Assembly: GCA_965261795.1 (NCBI GenBank)
Contig: OZ253476.1
Span: 4,340,001 to 4,404,000, forward strand
Length of the DNA stretch: 64,000 nt
Direction of reading: 5' to 3'
Source: CBDCFV01 sp965261795
GTDB taxonomy: Bacteria; Chloroflexota; Dehalococcoidia; Lucifugimonadales; UBA3495
Shown here: one piece after another, positions 63,975-64,000 of the stretch
How the letters are laid out: every line of letters starts with the position of its first letter
How positions within the stretch are numbered: the first letter of the stretch is position 1
Notes under the pieces: generated by a model
What the model saw: the letters and a program-made list of their open reading frames with translations, nothing else
Told to the model about the DNA's origin: nothing
The model's database searches: none
Translations under genes and position numbers: made by a program

Positions 63975-64000
63975 TAAGCAGAGACAACGCCCATTCCGTC

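Overview
The window looks like chromosome from a free-living, fairly GC-rich bacterium of the phylum Chloroflexota, most probably a marine SAR202-like lineage. This is inferred from gene content, not from a phylogeny. The clues are lipoproteins with long EKEV/IKEV low-complexity linkers, a large Gram-positive-style SRP RNA, the MEP pathway, and crowds of short-chain dehydrogenases, VOC proteins, amidohydrolases, an HpaB-type monooxygenase, an orphan CoxL-type molybdoenzyme and small Rieske proteins. These are typical of heterotrophs that degrade recalcitrant organic matter.

Layout. 1-9.5 kb: membrane HTH regulator (cut by the window edge), VWA lipoprotein, MFS transporter, MBL hydrolase, two amidohydrolases and a Rieske protein, with two copies of a TIR-ended short repeat. 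9.7-20.9 kb: core block with tRNA-Leu(UAG), two oligopeptide ABC ATPases, lepA, DinB-like, DUF2269-galU, SRP RNA, rsmA-ispE-lgt and fabF. 21-25.6 kb: a B12-binding radical SAM protein with a four-repeat tail and a CoxL-type subunit. 25.6-29.8 kb: a 261-bp direct repeat, then three tandem paralogous exported proteins that end in a secreted metzincin-like protease. 29.8-35.4 kb: M20 peptidase, RDD, VOC, HpaB, PaREP1-like protein, alpha/beta hydrolase, and a decayed copy of the HpaB 5' end. 35.5-40.4 kb: a lower-GC, four-gene overlapping operon (PAPS-reductase-like / SF2 helicase / MORC-like GHKL ATPase / PLD-like nuclease). It looks like an uncharacterised defence or DNA-modification cassette, and its right edge truncates a PIN toxin gene. 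40.4-50.3 kb: orphan RHH antitoxin, Eis-like acetyltransferase, voltage-gated channel, SDR, a PaREP1 pair, a pantothenate cluster (P1 peptidase - DUF2520 - panB - panC) and an MFS transporter. 50.4-53.7 kb: glycine-betaine/proline-type ABC system whose binding protein has an in-frame TGA. 53.8-63 kb: SDR/VOC/nitroreductase/amidase catabolic block with an MNT-HEPN fusion. 63-64 kb: a PD-(D/E)xK-like protein coupled to a Doc/Fic toxin.

The two strongest candidates for undescribed biology are the PAPS-helicase-MORC-PLD cassette and the tandem exported-protein/metzincin array. A third, more metabolic idea is that the P1 peptidase and DUF2520 protein complete pantothenate synthesis (beta-alanine supply and ketopantoate reduction). 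No database search was possible, so family assignments rest on motifs recognised by eye.
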